Notes: a model not told the origin generated them from the sequence alone. Counted from the stretch's first letter, positions 55,314-64,000 are shown. The stretch is 64,000 bases of DNA from Hydrogenophaga sp. (GCF_026125785.1 NZ_JAHCKL010000014.1:1-64000); one strand, 5' to 3'. A program made the numbers and translations.

Positions 55314-57065
55314 TCAGTACTGGAAGGCGGCCTGCAGCCAGAAGCGGTCCCGCTTGCCGGGTTCGACCAGGGAGCGGTGGCTGCCGGTCTGCTGGGCCCA
55401 GACGAGGTCCACGCTGTAGGCGCCGGGCTTGCCCAGGCCGACGCGCAGGCCAGCGCCGCCGAAGTCGTCCTGGTTGGGGGTGGTGGCGCTGGCCAGGGGC
55501 CGCTGGTTGCGGCGGACCCAGCCGTGGTCGTAGAACAGGCCGTAGCTGAGCACGGCGTTGTTGCCGGCGAAGCGGGCCGGGCTGGTGTGGCGCAGTTCGA
55601 GGGTGGCCACGGTGCCGGTGTCTCCGCTGCCTTCGCCGATGGGGTAGGCGCGCACGCCGGTGGGGCCGCCGAGGTAGTAGCGTTCGGCGCTGGCCAGGTT
55701 CTTGCTGGCCGACTGGCCGGAGACCGAGCCGTAGAGCGTGAATGCGCCGGCGAGGTTCTGCTGGCGTTCCAGCAGGTAGTTGAACTTGCTGAAGTCGCCA
55801 GCGGTTTTCAAGCCGTTGAGCGGGTTCTGGTCGGCGGCGCGCGAGATGGTGTCCAGGCCGGAGAGGCGGCCGTTGGTGAAGGACAGCGAGAACTTGCCGT
55901 AGCCGCCGCCCAGGAGGCCGTCGATCCAGTCGCCCTGGAAGGAGACGACGGTGCCCTCGATCTGGCCGGTGGCGCGGCTGCCGTAGATGCCGATGTAGTC
56001 GCGCAGCTGTTTGTGGTTGTAGGCCAGGCCGAGGCTGAGGTTGGCGTTCAGGGAGCGCACCAGGGGGTAGGTGAGCTGGGCGCTGGCGACGTCGGCGGTG
56101 CCGTGCGCGTCGAGCGCGGCGAAGACGTCGCCCAGCGTGTACTGGGTGTGGGAGGCGCTGAGGCCGGCCCGCAGGCCCGAGCCGGTCACGAGTGCGCTGT
56201 AGGCGGCGCTGCCGTTCCAGAGCTTGCTGCCCGAACCGATGAGGCTGGCGTCGAACTGGTCGCCGATGCCAAAGGGTTCGTTGACGGTGAGCGAGGTCGA
56301 GCCGCGCCATTCGCCGGTGACCTGGCTGCCATAGTTGTCGGCACCGAGGCGCAGCACGTAGCGCTGGCCGGGCGTGAGCTTGACGCCCAGGTCCGCGGTG
56401 CCGAAGGTGGTGCCGCGGCGAAAGGCGGCGTCGGCCTGCACGCCGGGGAGGTCGGAGAGCAGCAGGGTGGCACGCTGCAGGCCTTTGTCGGTGATGGGTT
56501 GCCCTTCGCATGGGGCGCCCGCGGCGCACAGGTTGGCGTCGAGCACGCGCTGGGCGACGCCGGGGCGCAGGCGGGTGCCCGATTCGTCGAGCTCGACGCG
56601 GCCGAAGCGGCCTTCGACGATGGTGAGGGTGACGCTGCCGTCGGAGCTGGTCTGCGCGGCGAGCAGCGCGCGGGCCAGAGGGTAGCCCTGGATGCGGTAG
56701 TGGCGCGAGACCTTGTCCGCGAGGGTGTTGAGTTCGTCGGCGGTGATGCCTTCGGGCGGCAGCGGCGGGATCACGCTGGCGAGTTCTTCGGTGGAGATCG
56801 AGGTGTTGCCCTCGAAGCGGATGGCGCGCACCGGCAGGCGCTGGCCGTTGCTGCTCAGGCGTGGGGTGCTTTCGTCGACGGCGCCAGCCTGCGGAACCGG
56901 TGAGGCGCCCTTGTCGGGCACGACGGCGGGCTGGTTGCCCTGGAGTTGCCGGTAGAGTTCGCCGCCGGTGGGCGCGGTGGCCTGTGCCCAGGCGCCGCAG
57001 GCAGCGAGTGCGAGGACCAGTGAAGGAACGGCCTTGGCCGTCAGATCTGCAGTTTTGAGGTTCAT
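55314..57065 (-). CDS. Two-partner secretion outer-membrane transporter (TpsB, HMW1B/FhaC/ShlB family)
   Basis: Outer-membrane barrel that exports the TpsA adhesin. The 583-residue protein has a signal peptide (about 1-28, AWA/QA), POTRA domains (about 70-230; VRAIRFEGNTSISTEELASV, ADKVSRHYRIQGYPLARALL) and a 16-strand FhaC-type barrel with the conserved loop L6 motif GGPTGVRAYPIGEGSGD (VRGY-like). It ends in QAAFQY with a terminal aromatic residue. It is upstream of tpsA on the same strand, 78 bp apart, and appears complete. The IS element sits 120 bp upstream of its start. Confidence 0.9.
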   Translation of the reverse strand: MNLKTADLTAKAVPSLVLALAACGAWAQATAPTGGELYRQLQGNQPAVVPDKGASPVPQAGAVDESTPRLSSNGQRLPVRAIRFEGNTSISTEELASVIPPLPPEGITADELNTLADKVSRHYRIQGYPLARALLAAQTSSDGSVTLTIVEGRFGRVELDESGTRLRPGVAQRVLDANLCAAGAPCEGQPITDKGLQRATLLLSDLPGVQADAAFRRGTTFGTADLGVKLTPGQRYVLRLGADNYGSQVTGEWRGSTSLTVNEPFGIGDQFDASLIGSGSKLWNGSAAYSALVTGSGLRAGLSASHTQYTLGDVFAALDAHGTADVASAQLTYPLVRSLNANLSLGLAYNHKQLRDYIGIYGSRATGQIEGTVVSFQGDWIDGLLGGGYGKFSLSFTNGRLSGLDTISRAADQNPLNGLKTAGDFSKFNYLLERQQNLAGAFTLYGSVSGQSASKNLASAERYYLGGPTGVRAYPIGEGSGDTGTVATLELRHTSPARFAGNNAVLSYGLFYDHGWVRRNQRPLASATTPNQDDFGGAGLRVGLGKPGAYSVDLVWAQQTGSHRSLVEPGKRDRFWLQAAFQY

Positions 57066-57265
57066 TGGAGTTACACCCGTGCTCTTGAACAGAGGAATGG
57101 AGGGGGAGGGCGCGGCATCAACCACGCTGGGCGTGGAACCAAGAAATTGGGCCACCCAGGGCAAACGGGCGGGAACGAAAGACATGACCCTGTCCCAGGA
57201 TTTCGAACCGTTCGGTTACAGAGAGACCCGGCATGATGAACGCCCTATGTGGGCAGGAGCATGTC

Positions 57266-57532
57266 GTGAAGAAGAGCAAGTTCACCGAGGAGCAAATCGC
57301 ATTTGCCCTCAAACAAGCTGAGCTGGGTACCCGTGTCGAGGAGGTCTGTCGCAAGATGGGCATCAGCGATGCGACGTTCTATGTGTGGAAGAAGCGCTAC
57401 GGAGGGGTTGGGCCTTCTGAGCTGAGGCGGCTGCGCCAGCTTGAGGAGGAGAACCGCAAGCTCAAGCAGATCGTGGCCGATCTGAGTCTGGACAAGGCCA
57501 TGCTGCAGGCGGTGGTCGCAAAAAAGCTCTGA
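57266..57532 (+). CDS. IS3-family transposase OrfA
   Basis: An 88-residue DNA-binding subunit: KKSKFTEEQIAFALKQAELG, EEVCRKMGISDATFYVWKKR (helix-turn-helix, about residues 22-42), followed by a leucine-zipper-like LRRLRQLEEENRKLKQIVAD. GTG at 57266 follows AGGAG (57255-57259). It terminates at TGA 57530-57532, just past the AAAAAAG slippery heptamer at 57520-57526, where some ribosomes shift -1 into orfB. Confidence 0.9.
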   Translation: MKKSKFTEEQIAFALKQAELGTRVEEVCRKMGISDATFYVWKKRYGGVGPSELRRLRQLEEENRKLKQIVADLSLDKAMLQAVVAKKL

Positions 57533-57552
57533 GGCCCTCCCAGCGACGCGAG

Positions 57553-58407
57553 TTGGTGCCCGATCTCATGCAACGCTTCGGGTGCAGCCAGCGCCAGGCA
57601 TTGCGCATCGTGCGCATGTCGGCCTCGACCTATCTGTACGTCTCCCAACGCAAGGACGAGAGCGTATTGAAGGCGCGCATCAAGGAGATCACCGACACGC
57701 GCGTGCACTACGGCTACCGCCGTGTGCATGTGATGCTGCGTCGGGAGGGCCATATGGACAATGTCAAACGGGTGTATCGCCTGTACCGCGAGGAAGGCTT
57801 GTCGCTGCGACTGAAGCGTCCAAGGCGCAACAAGGCCGCACAGCGCAGGCAGCCCAAACAGCTCGCGCACGCCATCAATGAGATATGGAGCATGGACTTC
57901 GTCGCCGACGCGCTGTTCGATGGACGCAAGCTGCGCATGCTGACGGTGGTCGATCTGTTCACGCGCGAGTGCCTGGCCATCGATGTAGGGCAAAGCCTCA
58001 AAGGTGAGGATGTCGTGCGCGTGCTCACGGCCATCACATACGAGCGCGGTATGCCACGAACCATCAAGTCAGACAACGGCAGCGAGTTCATCTCCAAGGT
58101 TATGGACAAGTGGGCTTACGAGCGGGGTGTCGAGCTCGACTTCAGCCGTCCGGGTAAGCCGACCGACAACGCCAATGTGGAAAGTTTCAACGGGCGCCTG
58201 CGCCAGGAGTGCCTCAATGCCACCTGGTTCATGTCGTTGGACGACGCACGAGGCAAAATCGAAGCTTGGCGTCAGTACTACAACGAGAGTCGCCCCCACT
58301 CGTCGTTGGACTGGACCACGCCCACCGAATTCGCCCGTCGTTGCAGGCAGCTGCCTGCAACGACGATCTCAGAGGAGCCGGAAATCTCCACTTCCGAGCG
58401 GTACTGA
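57553..58407 (+). CDS. IS3-family transposase OrfB (DDE integrase domain)
   Basis: The 284-residue catalytic part, normally made as an OrfAB fusion by -1 frameshifting; the frame is open from the frameshift site. The RNase H-type core has D115 (WSMDFVADA), D174 (IKSDNGSEF) and E210 (DNANVESFNG) with exactly 35 residues between the last two, the DD(35)E signature. HYGYRRVHVMLRREG is the usual HTH_21-type region. The stop lies within the first copy of the 50-bp right-end repeat, and the domain looks intact, so it may be active. Confidence 0.92.
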   Translation: MVPDLMQRFGCSQRQALRIVRMSASTYLYVSQRKDESVLKARIKEITDTRVHYGYRRVHVMLRREGHMDNVKRVYRLYREEGLSLRLKRPRRNKAAQRRQPKQLAHAINEIWSMDFVADALFDGRKLRMLTVVDLFTRECLAIDVGQSLKGEDVVRVLTAITYERGMPRTIKSDNGSEFISKVMDKWAYERGVELDFSRPGKPTDNANVESFNGRLRQECLNATWFMSLDDARGKIEAWRQYYNESRPHSSLDWTTPTEFARRCRQLPATTISEEPEISTSERY

Positions 58408-58473
58408 ATCGGGTACAGGGTCAGGAGCCGGAAATCTCCACTTCCGAGCGGTACTGAATCGGGTACAGGGTCA
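58374..58473. repeat. Perfect 50-bp tandem duplication of the IS right end
   Basis: The 50-bp unit starting GGAGCCGGAAATCTCCACTT and ending GGGTACAGGGTCA occurs at 58374-58423 and again at 58424-58473 without a mismatch. Each copy carries the orfB C-terminal codons and a complete right inverted repeat. Confidence 0.97.
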
Positions 58474-58772
58474 GTACGCAAACACGACGAACTTCGTCTG
58501 ATTTTGCGTATGACTCGGTGCTGGCAGAGGAGGCCAAAAAGCTTGGCCGGCTGGTTTCGCCAGCGGTGGCCGGCGTCGGCAGGTCGCTGGGCCAGATAGG
58601 TGCGTTCATTGAAGATCCAAGAGGGCGAAGGCTGGTCATCCCCTCGTCAGCACCATGGCCATGAGCAGCCGCGTCTTCATGAAAATGATGATCGAACATC
58701 TTTTTTCTGTTGATGTGTTGGGGAAAATTGCCTCTCGAAGTTTCAATTTTTCTTGACCGAGCGTAAACCCTA
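58474..58772 (+). other. Region between IS and the pentose operon, with a gene-like remnant
   Basis: No complete gene. The plus frame from about 58479 to the TGA near 58662 reads like coding sequence (SDFAYDSVLAEEAKKLGRLV, SPAVAGVGRSLGQIGAFIED, PRGRRLVIPSSAPWP) but has no start and begins at the IS edge, so it may be the tail of a gene cut by the insertion or deletion. I cannot name the family. The rest (58663-58772) is AT-richer than its surroundings and probably holds the LacI-gene promoter, none of which is clear. Confidence 0.4.
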
Positions 58773-58808
58773 GCCTTCATTTTGAGGTTCGTACCTCAAA
58801 ATGAAGGC
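58773..58808. promoter_or_regulatory. 16-bp-arm palindrome abutting the LacI-type regulator start (probable operator)
   Basis: GCCTTCATTTTGAGGT (58773-58788), TCGT spacer, ACCTCAAAATGAAGGC (58793-58808): every base of the arms pairs. It directly precedes the ATG at 58809 and includes the only Shine-Dalgarno-like AAGG. As DNA it suits a dimeric regulator; as RNA it would be a very stable hairpin covering the ribosome site. Confidence 0.8.
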
Positions 58809-59858
58809 ATGACAGCGAAACCAGAAAGCGCGGCCGCGCGCGCCACGCTGAGTGATGTGGCGCGTGAGGCGCAGGTCAGCCTGGCCACGGCGGACCGTGT
58901 GCTCAACAACCGCGCCGGGGTGCACGCCAAATCCATCGCCCGTGTCCGTGAGGCGGTGGCGCGCCTGAACTACCGTCCCGACCCGGCGGCGGCGCGCCTG
59001 TCGCGCACGCGCACGCACCGCATGTGCTTTGTCTTCCCGTCGGGCAGCAACCCCTTCGTGGCCCAGTTGCGGGCGGAACTGGTGGCCAGCCAGGTCTGGC
59101 TGCAGGACCACCGCGTGAGCGTGCACAACCTGGAGGTCGATGTCTTCGAGCCTCAGCGTCTGGCGGCCATGGTGCGTTCGCTGCAGGGGCAGTGCGAGAC
59201 GGCGGTGATCATGGGGCTGGACCATCCGCTGGCGCAGAACGCCATCGATGGCCTGGTCGAGCACGGCTGCGGTGTCATCACCCTGGTGTCGGACGTGCCG
59301 CGTTCGCGTCGCCATGCCTACGTGGGCATTGACAACGTGGCGGCCGGGCGCACGGCGGCGAGCCTGCTGGGCCGCTTTGTCGGGCGCGAGCCGGGTGAGG
59401 TGGGTGTCATCGCCGGCAGCCTGTCCTTGCGCGACCATGCCGAGCGCAGCCTGGGCTTCAACCAGGTGATGTCGGCGGAGTTCGCTCATCTCACGGTGCT
59501 GCCGGGCCTGCAGGGCAAGGACGCATCGGCGCTCAACGAGTCGCTCACGCGCGAACTGCTGGCGGCGCACCCCCGGTTGCGTGGCATTTACAGCATCGGC
59601 GCGGGCAATGAGGGGATCTCGGCCGCGCTCAAGGCCAGCGGCAGGGCGGGCGAGGTGGTGTTCGTGGGGCATGAGCTCACGCCCGCCGCGCGTCTGGACC
59701 TGCTGGACGGCACCATGGATGCGGTGATCAACCAGGATGCCGGGCACGAGATCCGTTCGGCTCTGCGCCAGGCGCTGGCGCGCGTGACCCGCGAGCCGGT
59801 GCATGCGGACCAGGAGCGCATCCGCATCGACATCTACCTCAAGGACAACCTGCCGTGA
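58809..59858 (+). CDS. LacI-family transcriptional regulator of the pentose operon
   Basis: A 349-residue regulator. The N-terminal helix-turn-helix is TLSDVAREAQVSLATADRVL, followed by a hinge region (RPDPAAARLSRTRTH) and a sugar-binding type I periplasmic-binding-protein core (about 75-340; YVGIDNVAAGRTAASLLGRF, VVFVGHELTPAARLDLLDGT). The ligand is probably a pentose or derived sugar, inferred from the following xylB-xylA genes. It likely binds the palindrome directly before its own start and so controls the operon. Its stop overlaps the xylB GTG by four bases. Confidence 0.9.
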   Translation: MTAKPESAAARATLSDVAREAQVSLATADRVLNNRAGVHAKSIARVREAVARLNYRPDPAAARLSRTRTHRMCFVFPSGSNPFVAQLRAELVASQVWLQDHRVSVHNLEVDVFEPQRLAAMVRSLQGQCETAVIMGLDHPLAQNAIDGLVEHGCGVITLVSDVPRSRRHAYVGIDNVAAGRTAASLLGRFVGREPGEVGVIAGSLSLRDHAERSLGFNQVMSAEFAHLTVLPGLQGKDASALNESLTRELLAAHPRLRGIYSIGAGNEGISAALKASGRAGEVVFVGHELTPAARLDLLDGTMDAVINQDAGHEIRSALRQALARVTREPVHADQERIRIDIYLKDNLP

Positions 59859-61327
59859 TCACCCTGGGCATCGACCTCGGTACCTCAGGCGTGAAGGCGC
59901 TGCTGCTGGAAGACGATCGCCAGTTGGCGGTGGCGAGCGCGCTGCTGACGGTCAGCCGGCCGCACCCGGGCTGGTCCGAGCAGAACCCGATGGACTGGTG
60001 GCGGGCCACCTGCGAATGCCTGGACCTGCTCAAGGCCGAGCATCCCCGCCTGCTGGCGGCGGTGCGGGCCATCGGGTTGTCTGGGCAGATGCACGGCGCC
60101 ACGCTGCTGGGGGCCGACCACCGCGTCCTGCGGCCTTGCATTCTCTGGAACGATGGCCGCAGCGAGGCGCAATGCGCCGCCCTGGAGGCTCCTGGGCTGG
60201 GTCTTCGGCAACGCGCCGGCAATCCCGCAATGCCCGGTTTCACCGCGCCCAAGCTGTTGTGGGTGCGCGAGCACGAACCCGAGGTGTTCGCCCAGGTGGC
60301 CAAGGTGCTTCTGCCCAAGGCCTGGCTGCGTTGGCAACTTTGCGGCGAGTGCGCGGAAGACATGTCCGACGCGTCAGGGACCTTGTGGCTGGACGTGGCC
60401 GCGCGCGCCTGGAGCGCACCGCTGCTGGCCGCCTGCGGTCTCGACGAGCGGCATATGCCACGCCTGGTGGAAGGGACCGAGCCCACGGGCCATGTGCGGG
60501 CGGACTGGGTCTCTCGCTGGGGGTTCGAGCGACCGCCCCTGGTGGCCGGTGGCGCGGGCGACAACGCGGCCGGAGCGGTCGGCGTGGGGGCCGTGGCCCC
60601 TGGCGATGCCTTCGTGTCGCTGGGCACATCTGGCGTGCTCTGGGCCACCACGGCGGGTTTCGCGCCAGCGCCCGAGCGCGCCGTGCACGCCTTCTGCCAT
60701 GCGCTGCCGCAGACCTGGCACCAGATGGGGGTGATGCTCTCGGCGGCGGCCAGTCTGTCGTGGTGGTCCACCGTCACCACCTGCAGCGAGCCGGCCTTGC
60801 TGGACGAGGTCGATGCCAGCGCCACCGGTGACGGTGCCTGCTGGTTCGCTCCCTACCTGTCCGGCGAACGCACGCCGCACAACGACGCCGCGCTGCGTGG
60901 TGGCTTCGTGCATCTTTCGGCCGGCACCCGGCGTGCCGACATGACGCGGGCGCTTCTGGAAGGGGTGGCCTACGCTTTTCGGGACATGCGCGAGGCGCTG
61001 GCCGCCGCCGGCACCACCATGGCCCAAGCCGACCTCATTGGCGGTGGAGCGCGCTCGGGAACCTGGAGCCAGATCCTCGCGGACGTGCTGGGCGTGCCGC
61101 TGCACCAGGTCGTTGGTTCGCAGCATGGCTGCGCATTGGGCGCGGCGCGGCTGGCGCGGGTGGCGGCCGACGGCACGCGTCTCTTTGGCAAGCCGCCGCG
61201 CCAACACACCTACGTGCCCGATGCGCGGCGTGCGCGGCACCACGACCAAGCGTTCGACCAGTGGCAGCGCCTGTATGGCCGCCTGCGGCACCTGCCTTCT
61301 CCTTCACCCACACCGGAACCCGCATGA
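59855..61327 (+). CDS. xylB: Xylulokinase
   Basis: FGGY-family kinase of 490 residues converting D-xylulose to xylulose-5-phosphate. Landmarks: [20 protein letters not shown] (phosphate-1 motif), [27 protein letters not shown] (conserved substrate-binding Asp-Gly-Arg region), [36 protein letters not shown] and [10 protein letters not shown]. These fit XylB of E. coli rather than glycerol kinase. It starts with GTG overlapping the regulator gene, and its stop overlaps the xylA start, so all three are translated together. Confidence 0.94.
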   Translation: MITLGIDLGTSGVKALLLEDDRQLAVASALLTVSRPHPGWSEQNPMDWWRATCECLDLLKAEHPRLLAAVRAIGLSGQMHGATLLGADHRVLRPCILWNDGRSEAQCAALEAPGLGLRQRAGNPAMPGFTAPKLLWVREHEPEVFAQVAKVLLPKAWLRWQLCGECAEDMSDASGTLWLDVAARAWSAPLLAACGLDERHMPRLVEGTEPTGHVRADWVSRWGFERPPLVAGGAGDNAAGAVGVGAVAPGDAFVSLGTSGVLWATTAGFAPAPERAVHAFCHALPQTWHQMGVMLSAAASLSWWSTVTTCSEPALLDEVDASATGDGACWFAPYLSGERTPHNDAALRGGFVHLSAGTRRADMTRALLEGVAYAFRDMREALAAAGTTMAQADLIGGGARSGTWSQILADVLGVPLHQVVGSQHGCALGAARLARVAADGTRLFGKPPRQHTYVPDARRARHHDQAFDQWQRLYGRLRHLPSPSPTPEPA

Positions 61328-62676
61328 GACACGACCTTGCCAGCGGACAACGCTCCGCCTACTTCAGCTTCCCGTCGGCGTTGGCTTACCGCGGCCCGGG
61401 CCATGTGCCCAGCGCGCAGGAGCCTCTGGCCTACCGCTACTACGACAAGAACCGCCTGGTGCTGGGCAAGAGCATGGCCGAGCAGTTGCGCTTTGCCGTG
61501 TGCTACTGGCACAGCTTCGGCTGGGGCGGCACCGATCCTTTTGGCGAGCCGAGCTTCCAGCGGCCGTGGCATGCCGCTGGCGACCCGATGGCACAGGCCC
61601 ATGCCAAGGCGGACGTGGCCTTCGAGCTGTTCCGCGTGCTGGACGCGCCGTTCTTCACCTTCCACGACCGCGATGTCGCGCCCGAGGGTGCCACGCTGGC
61701 CGAGTCCAACGCCAACCTGCGCCGCATCGGCGACGTGTTCGCCCGCAAGATGCAGGACACCGGCGTGCGCCTGCTCTGGGGCACGGCCAACCTGTTCTCC
61801 AACCGGCGCTACATGGCGGGCGCCGCCACCAACCCGGACCCCGAGGTCTTCACCTACGCCGCCGCGCAGGTGAAGAACGTGCTGGAGCTGACGCACGAGC
61901 TGGGCGGTGCCAACTATGTGCTGTGGGGCGGACGCGAAGGCTACGAAACGCTGCTCAACACCGATCTGCAGCGCGAACTGGCGCAGCTCGGCCGCTTCCT
62001 GAACCTGGTGGTGGAGCACAAGCACAAGATCGGCTTCAAGGGCCAGATCCTGATCGAGCCCAAGCCCGCTGAGCCGACCAAGCACCAGTACGACTACGAC
62101 GTGGGCACGGTCTACGGTTTCCTCAGGGCCCATGGCCTGGAGAAGGAGGTCAAGGTCAACCTGGAGCAGAACCACGCCCTGCTGGCCGGCCACACTTTTG
62201 AGCACGAGATCGCGCTGGCTGGCGCACTGGGCATCTTCGGCTCGCTGGACATGAACCGCGGTGACGAGATGCTGGGCTGGGACACCGACCAGTTCCCCAA
62301 CAACCTGCCGCAGGTGGCGATGGCGATGTACGAGGTGCTCAAGGCCGGAGGCATAGGACAGGGGGGGCTGAATTTCGACGCCAAGCTGCGTCGCCAGTCC
62401 ATCGATCCGGATGACCTGGTCTGGGCCCATGCGACGGCCATGGACCTGTGCGCGCGCGCCTTGCTGGTGGCCGAGCAGATGCTGGCCGACGGCGCGCTGC
62501 AGCGCCACGTGCAGGACCGGTACGCAGGCTGGGAGAGCGACGACGGGCGCGCCATTCTGCGGGGCGAGCGCTCCCTGGAAGACCTGGCGCGCGAGGTCGA
62601 GAAGCGCGGCCTGGAGCCCCAGCCACGTTCGGCCCGGCAGGAGCGGCTGGAGCACCTCGTGAACAGCTACTTCTGA
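61324..62676 (+). CDS. xylA: Xylose isomerase
   Basis: Converts D-xylose to D-xylulose. The protein has 450 residues, class II length. The active-site regions are visible: [11 protein letters not shown] (catalytic His and Asp), [18 protein letters not shown] (metal Glu and Lys), [17 protein letters not shown] and [20 protein letters not shown] (metal-binding Asp cluster), and [20 protein letters not shown]. The ATG at 61324 overlaps the xylB stop (ATGA). The next gene starts 26 bp downstream. Confidence 0.96.
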   Translation: MRHDLASGQRSAYFSFPSALAYRGPGHVPSAQEPLAYRYYDKNRLVLGKSMAEQLRFAVCYWHSFGWGGTDPFGEPSFQRPWHAAGDPMAQAHAKADVAFELFRVLDAPFFTFHDRDVAPEGATLAESNANLRRIGDVFARKMQDTGVRLLWGTANLFSNRRYMAGAATNPDPEVFTYAAAQVKNVLELTHELGGANYVLWGGREGYETLLNTDLQRELAQLGRFLNLVVEHKHKIGFKGQILIEPKPAEPTKHQYDYDVGTVYGFLRAHGLEKEVKVNLEQNHALLAGHTFEHEIALAGALGIFGSLDMNRGDEMLGWDTDQFPNNLPQVAMAMYEVLKAGGIGQGGLNFDAKLRRQSIDPDDLVWAHATAMDLCARALLVAEQMLADGALQRHVQDRYAGWESDDGRAILRGERSLEDLAREVEKRGLEPQPRSARQERLEHLVNSYF

Positions 62677-62702
62677 ACATCCCACGACACAAGGAGCGAG
62701 AC

Positions 62703-63773
62703 ATGGCCACCAACATCAAGGGCCCGGGCATCTACCTGGCGCAGTTCGCGAGCGATACCGCGCCGTTCGATTCCTGGGCGTCGATCACGAAATGGGCCGG
62801 CAGCCTGGGCTTCAAGGGTGTGCAGATCCCATCGTGGGACCAGCGCATCTTCGACCTGGAGAAGGCCGCCGCCTCCCAGACCTACTGCGACGAGGTCGCT
62901 GGCGTGGCGCGCGAGCACGGCGTGGCCATCACCGAACTCGGCACCCACCTGCAAGGCCAACTGGTGGCCGTGCACCCGGCTTACGACGAGGCCTTCGACG
63001 GCTTCGCGCCCGAGTCCGTGCGCAAGAACCCCAAGGCCCGCCAGGCCTGGGCGGTGGAGCAGATGAAGCTGTCCGCCCGGGCCTCGCAACGCCTGGGGCT
63101 CAAGAGCAATGTGAGTTTTCCTGGCGCGCTGGCCTGGCCCTTTCTGTACCCGTGGCCCCAGCGCCCCGCAGGGTTGATAGAGACCGCCTTCGACGAACTC
63201 GCCCGGCGCTGGCTGCCGATCTTCGATGCCTTCGAAGACGCGGACTGCCACGTCTGCTTCGAGCTCCACCCCGGGGAAGACCTGTTTGACGGCACCACCT
63301 TCGAGATGTTCCTGGAGCGTGTGAACAACCACCCCCGCTGCTGCATCAACTACGACCCCTCGCACTTTCTGCTGCAGCAGCTCGACTACCTGGAGTTCAT
63401 CGACATCTACCACGAACGCATCAAGGCCCTGCACATCAAGGACGCCGAGTTTCGCCCGACCGGGCGCCAGGGGGTGTACTCGGGCTACCAGCCCTGGGTG
63501 CAGCGCGCGGGGCGCTTCCGTTCGCTGGGTGACGGGCAGGTGGACTTCGGCGCCATCTTCTCGAAGATGGCCCAGTACAACTACGACAGCTGGGCGGTGC
63601 TGGAGTGGGAGTGCTGCCTCAAGCACCCCGAGGCAGGCGCGGCAGAAGGGGCGGCCTTTATCCGGGACCACATCATCCGGGTGACCGAAAAGGCCTTCGA
63701 CGATTTCGCCGGCGGCGACACCGACCCCGCGCAACTGCGCCGCATGCTGGGCCTGCAGGAGGGCGCGCGATGA
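62703..63773 (+). CDS. Sugar phosphate isomerase/epimerase (TIM barrel, IolE/xylose-isomerase-like)
   Basis: A 356-residue AP-endonuclease-2/xylose-isomerase-like TIM-barrel protein. Metal-ligand regions include [48 protein letters not shown] and [13 protein letters not shown]. It shares operon position with the following Gfo/Idh/MocA dehydrogenase, a pairing known from inositol and sugar-acid or keto-sugar catabolism. The precise substrate is unknown. An AAGGAG sequence precedes the ATG at 62703. Its stop overlaps the next start (ATGA). Confidence 0.88.
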   Translation: MATNIKGPGIYLAQFASDTAPFDSWASITKWAGSLGFKGVQIPSWDQRIFDLEKAAASQTYCDEVAGVAREHGVAITELGTHLQGQLVAVHPAYDEAFDGFAPESVRKNPKARQAWAVEQMKLSARASQRLGLKSNVSFPGALAWPFLYPWPQRPAGLIETAFDELARRWLPIFDAFEDADCHVCFELHPGEDLFDGTTFEMFLERVNNHPRCCINYDPSHFLLQQLDYLEFIDIYHERIKALHIKDAEFRPTGRQGVYSGYQPWVQRAGRFRSLGDGQVDFGAIFSKMAQYNYDSWAVLEWECCLKHPEAGAAEGAAFIRDHIIRVTEKAFDDFAGGDTDPAQLRRMLGLQEGAR

Positions 63774-64000
63774 CCATCGAAGCGAGCAGCCCGGCGGCGG
63801 CCGGTGCGCGCCGACGCATCCGCCTGGGCATGGTGGGTGGCGGTGAAGGGGCCTTCATCGGTGCCGTGCACCGTATCGCCGCCCGCCTGGACGACCACTA
63901 CGAACTGGTGGCCGGCGCGCTGTCGTCCACGCCCGAGAAGGCGCTGCGATCGGCCGCCGCGCTGGGGCTGGCGCGGGGTTACGCCGACTACCTGACCATG
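63770..64000 (+). CDS. Gfo/Idh/MocA-family oxidoreductase (5' part; runs off window)
   Basis: The first 77 residues of an NAD(P)-dependent sugar dehydrogenase. The nucleotide-binding start [20 protein letters not shown] is intact (G-x-GGG-type Rossmann, residues about 18-37), followed by [20 protein letters not shown]. This subgroup, with GGGEGAFIG, usually oxidises a sugar or inositol at a ring carbon. It is translationally coupled to the isomerase/epimerase gene by an ATGA overlap, suggesting consecutive steps on one substrate. The C-terminus is not visible. Confidence 0.9.
   Translation, partial: MTIEASSPAAAGARRRIRLGMVGGGEGAFIGAVHRIAARLDDHYELVAGALSSTPEKALRSAAALGLARGYADYLTM

Larger units (their letters stand above)
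57185..58473. mobile_element. IS3-family insertion sequence with duplicated right end
   Basis: The left end starts TGACCCTGTCCCAGGATT (57185) and the right end is the complement of TGACCCTGTACCCGATTCAG (ending 58473), so about 12 bp of terminal inverted repeat are visible. It contains orfA and orfB joined by a -1 frameshift signal AAAAAAG at 57520-57526. The final 50 bp are repeated exactly, so the element is 1,239 bp to the first right end (58423) and 1,289 bp to the second. No direct repeat is seen at the flanks: left ...GACA, right GTAC... . Confidence 0.9.

Noticed and set aside
53940-56903. A 987-codon plus-strand open frame opposite tpsA and tpsB
   Set aside because: Ala/Gly/Val-rich antisense frame with no recognisable domain; TpsA and TpsB motifs lie on the minus strand.
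57397-57993. Minus-strand frame inside the IS
   Set aside because: Antisense to orfA and orfB, which have clear HTH and DD(35)E motifs.
58209-58457. Plus-strand frame across the IS right end
   Set aside because: It arises only because the 50-bp unit is duplicated; it repeats the orfB tail out of context.

Overview
The window is GC-rich, densely packed chromosomal DNA. Gene content and order point to a betaproteobacterium of the order Burkholderiales, most likely Comamonadaceae (Hydrogenophaga/Acidovorax-like). The clues are the metX-metW pair, the kdsD-kdsC-lptC cluster, lptD-surA-rsmA, rpmH-rnpA-yidD-yidC-mnmE and an RNase/barstar pair. Genus level is inference; no rRNA gene is present. I found no tRNA genes and no CRISPR array.

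Layout. 1-3.7 kb: start of transketolase, divergent from murU and pepP. 3.8-8.8 kb: an iron-regulated operon (imelysin, di-haem oxidoreductase, second imelysin-like protein, DUF1513 protein) behind a Fur-box promoter. 8.8-16.8 kb: a nine-gene hemin uptake operon on the minus strand (hmuR, orf, hmuS, VOC, hmuT, VOC, hmuU, hmuV, orf), divergent from bacterioferritin (bfr) and a Bfd-like ferredoxin, both regions again with Fur-type boxes. 18-21.7 kb: maeB, then a secreted guanyl-specific RNase and its barstar-type inhibitor. 21.7-28.4 kb: rsmA, surA and lptD facing amgK and rsmE. 28.4-33.5 kb: racemase, MFS transporter, YidB-like protein, lipase-like hydrolase, M20 peptidase. 33.5-37.9 kb: cheW and two chemoreceptors. 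38-41.4 kb: transglutaminase-like protein, metX-metW behind a SAM-II riboswitch with its own terminator, and an RRM protein. 41.4-47.4 kb: SDR, lptC-kdsC-kdsD, a Kef-type antiporter and apt. 47.4-53 kb: two small unassigned genes, then mnmE, yidC, yidD, rnpA, rpmH.

53.1-58.8 kb is the disturbed part. A HMW-type two-partner secretion locus survives as an intact transporter (TpsB), a truncated adhesin (TpsA) and the C-terminal end of an HMW1C-type glycosyltransferase joined out of frame to the adhesin. An IS3-family element with a perfectly duplicated 50-bp right end follows. dnaA, expected beyond rpmH, is not there. 58.8-64 kb: a pentose operon with a LacI-type regulator behind a 16-bp-arm palindrome, xylB, xylA, a sugar isomerase/epimerase and the start of a Gfo/Idh/MocA dehydrogenase.

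Working together: the Fur-controlled blocks cover heme capture (HmuR), periplasmic and inner-membrane transport (HmuTUV), heme handling (HmuS), iron storage and release (Bfr/Bfd) and periplasmic imelysins. The envelope genes serve LPS transport and Kdo synthesis (lptD, lptC, kdsC, kdsD), outer-membrane protein folding (surA), peptidoglycan recycling (amgK, murU) and membrane insertion (yidC, yidD).
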